A stretch of 64,000 nt of DNA from Bemisia tabaci. Taxonomy: Eukaryota > Arthropoda > Insecta > Hemiptera > Aleyrodidae. The stretch spans positions 31,386,487 through 31,450,486 of the forward strand of contig NC_092801.1 of assembly GCF_918797505.1 (NCBI RefSeq). The letters are read 5' to 3'. Numbering within the stretch: the first letter of the stretch is position 1; each line of letters opens with the position of its first letter. The translations under genes and the position numbers were made by a program. Shown piece after piece: positions 61,270 to 64,000 of the stretch. Under the pieces are notes generated by a model. It did not search any database and was not told the DNA's origin. It saw nothing but the letters and a program-made list of their open reading frames with translations.

Positions 61270-63780
61270 GCAATTTCTATTCATATATTTTATTTTCAAT
61301 AAAAAACTGATAGGAGTTTCTACTTGATAATAAACCGATTTCCCCATGAAACCATACGCTAATTTCAGCAAATTTTTGGACTTATCTTATCGTGTTCTTG
61401 TAAAAAACTGACTTGTTTGTAGTAAATTTGCAACCTTGAAATAATGGAGTTGCGTTATCCTTTATGCGGGCTAGGATTTGTGAAGAACCTTTTCTATTTT
61501 ACATCTGCCATTGTTTTTCTTTCTAATTTTGCATTTCCCACCCCAGTTAAATCTGACCACTACAAGAAAGTTTTATTTTCCAAAACTTACGTGCAATCAT
61601 GTTCATTTTTAACCTGCATATTTTTTTAAATCAATTATAATTTGCTTTAATTTACCTTTGTGGTTTTTATTCAGATGCAGGAGAATTTTTCGAGTATTTT
61701 TCTGACATTTTCAGTCTTTTTCTTCTTTTTATTAAACTTGCTTTAATATCAAAATTTAAAAAAAAATTATCCCATTTGTATTAATTGTCGTATACCTTAC
61801 CTCCATAGTTTAAGGACGCCTCGGTAACCGTCCTTATGATGTAAAAGTAGAAATAAGGTTTCATCGCTCAGAATAAAGATGCCGATCTCGAATACTTTCA
61901 CAAACGGAGACAAATTAAAGCGATTCTTTGCAGTTTTCACAATATCCGTGGAATCACTGGCCGCGAGAGAGTTACACCTCTGTTTGATGACAAAAATAAT
62001 ATTAACGATGCGGTGGTAGAGCTAAGGCCTCGTCATGTCCAAGTGATCAATGGAAAATTCAGAGTGTGCATTTACTAGTCCCAGAAGTTCCTTAAAGAGA
62101 GAGTGAAAATTCTGCACATTCGTACATTATGTAAAGTTTTGAACTAGATGAAGGAGTGAAAGTTCATTTTTAACTTTTTATTTTACTTTTCAACGTGATA
62201 GCCGCGAAAACCAAGCATTTTTGAATTCTTAGAATATGCTCGGGAATTCCTGGGACACAAATTTGAAAAATGAGTGCTTGAGTTGTAGCTTAGAGTGTAC
62301 TGCGCCCAACGGGTTCGTTGTTCTTTTAGGTTTAATGGTTCGCGAGAAAATCCAGAAAAGACATCACTTTTGGATGATGTTGTAGGATTCTAAATTTTAA
62401 GTTATTAGCGTACTCACTTGCACTTAACTTTTTTCCACATCATGCTTTCGACTTCGAACACATTAGGCTCTACCGTCAAGTGTCATCGAACTGGATTGAT
62501 TTGTTAGTAATTCCGATCTTGGCTTCGTTAAACAAGCGTTGCCACCATGTCACATATCTAAAAAAGTATGTATTTTACCTGGGAAGGCTGTAAAAATTTG
62601 CTAGTTTTGTGTATGTATGTGTGTTCTCTCTCATGCTTTCCCTCACCCGATATGTTCCGCCACCGCTGACTTTCCCCCTTATAACATTTTAATGGGAATC
62701 ACTCGTCAAACATTTTCCAATTTTTTATATGTACACGTTCTTTAGCTCAGTTATACTCTCAGGTCTCATTTGACACTAAGTTTTCTTCATTTTGAAGATT
62801 AGACCGCTGGCAGCTGATATTTTCGTAAGCGTAGTCAAAAACACCATTATTCCTCTTTTTGAACCTTCCTGTATTGGTTGTGTGTTTTTTAATTTTTCTG
62901 CCGAAAAGTTTACTTTTTACCACTGATGTACCTATTTTCTGGATCTAATCAAGATATTTTCAATTTTTTTGTTAGATTTCTGATTGTCTATTACACAGAC
63001 AGATGAAGGCATTTTTTACAATTTGTGCAATTGAAAATTGTAGAGGTTGCAAACGTCACAAAAATCATAATTTTCTTAAAAAAATTCAAAAAACGGTCAA
63101 CATGTTCAAAAACTGTTTTGTACATTTGTGTCGGAGGCTCTTTTCTACGAAAACAAACAAAACTCGTTCAAATATCATCAATAGCTCTTTTCCCATGTTT
63201 GTCAGTTGATTACCTTAATGCCCGATTTCTCCATACCGATATTTACCCTATCGATGGTTTTTAAAGAATTTTAAGTTAAACTTGTTACTGAAACTTAGGT
63301 TTATTCTGAATTTTTTAATACTTTTTGAAACTTGTACTGGGCTCTTCGGTGTGGTAGGTGATTTTTTTACTATTCATGTATCGTCTTTCCATAATACAAT
63401 GACTGATTGATTCTGTTTTATTTGTTTTAGGTAAGTGAACTAGGCCTCAGCACAGGTGCATTGGAGGATCCAGCGAATTCGCAACATTCCTTTTCTTCCT
63501 TTAAACCTAAGGAAATGCATCAACTCTTGAAGGAGCCAGGTGCTCTGACACGAATCGATGATTTAACATAGGTTCAAATGAAGGAATATCGGTGTTGCCA
63601 GATTGAGGGATCCGCTTCTGCACAGGCGTGCCTCTTCCATGTTGTGGCATGCAGTGACATCAATCTCGCGCTCTCTCCCGGTGTACAGCGCTCATATTAG
63701 GCACGCAGCTTCAAATGTAAGTACTTTTTTCTGTGCGGGGGGATCAGTCAGGAATGATCTGTCAGACCGCAATTGGCGGA
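61270..63780. repeat. Paralogous block, uninterrupted copy
   Basis: It matches 17,755-18,136, 21,315-21,790 and 24,540-26,640 in order, without the Helitron, MITE and hAT insertions found there. It includes a diverged GATCCAGCAAATTGG palindrome (63,465-63,600). No coding signal. Confidence 0.82.
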
Positions 63781-63930
63781 TCCAGAAAATTGGCAACAAT
63801 GTTACTTCGCCAATTCAACCTATGGAAATGTATCGATTCTTGGAGGAGCCAGTGCTCCGACAAGAATCGATTATTTAACATAGGTTCAAACCGAGACAAT
63901 CCGGTGTTGCCAAATTGCTGAATACGCCTC
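63773..63930. mobile_element. GATCCAGCAAATTGGCAAC-type palindromic MITE
   Basis: GGCGGATCCAGAAAATTGGC and TTGCCAAATTGCTGAATACGCC are inverted. Mirrored ATCGATTCTTGGAGGAGCC / ACAAGAATCGAT lies inside. Confidence 0.78.
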
Positions 63931-64000
63931 TGGAAAGTTCCCGGGAATCGTCGGGAGAGTTTCTGTAAAAATTATTTTGTCTGAAGAACGATGATTTTGC

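Noticed and set aside
1..64000. CRISPR array, operon or prokaryotic genes
   Set aside because: No regularly spaced short repeats, no gene clusters and abundant spliceosomal introns; the sequence is eukaryotic.

Overview
ORGANISM. This is an AT-rich, intron-rich eukaryotic nuclear sequence, about one gene family in a sea of transposable elements. GT/AG introns, a short TTAGG-type array (50,282-50,343), mariner, hAT-like and Helitron-like elements and papain-family protease exons point to an insect. The dense palindromic MITE families feel like a hemipteran such as a whitefly, but that species guess rests on memory and was not checked. A run of 500 Ns lies at 1,005-1,504. CODING CONTENT. All convincing host coding sequence is on the minus strand. 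It belongs to two tandem paralogous genes for a secreted papain-like (C1A) cysteine protease. Paralog R (right; exons between 58,688 and about 43,091) is nearly complete. Paralog L (left; exons between 12,547 and 3,284) lacks its 3' exons, which would fall near or in the N gap. Exon order, intron phases and most exon lengths match: a Cys-rich domain with a defensin-like CS-alpha-beta cysteine pattern; an I29 inhibitor prodomain; a Pro-rich segment carrying the DWR start of the mature enzyme; the catalytic Cys exon; a middle exon with the C-x-G-G signature; then, in R only, the His exon and the exon at the usual Asn site. Both copies depart from the consensus: L has Leu where the oxyanion Gln normally sits and has lost defensin cysteines 1 and 4; R has Asp in place of the catalytic Asn. 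Signal-peptide exons were not found. MOBILE DNA. The introns and the roughly 30 kb between the genes are layered transposons. They include a fold-back of 1.97 kb with near-identical arms (29,694-31,662); four Helitron/Helentron-like copies, two carrying the same mariner transposase fragment; a mariner with about 200-bp inverted repeats and TA duplications (52,840-53,807); hAT-type MITEs with 8-bp target duplications; nine copies of a roughly 550-bp MITE bounded by AATGGACC/GGTCCATT; further palindromic families; two LINE 3' ends; tRNA-derived SINE heads; and a poly(A) retrocopy with target duplication. LAYOUT. 1-3,283: repeats, gap and LINE relic. 3,284-12,547: paralog L with TE-filled introns. 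12,548-43,090: intergenic TE accumulation. 43,091-58,688: paralog R. 58,689-64,000: duplicated repeat blocks. Two paralogous block pairs (52,553-54,765 with 58,737-60,484; 17,755-26,640 with 61,270-63,780) give filled/empty comparisons that date several insertions after duplication. No promoters, functional tRNA or rRNA genes, or CRISPR arrays could be supported.
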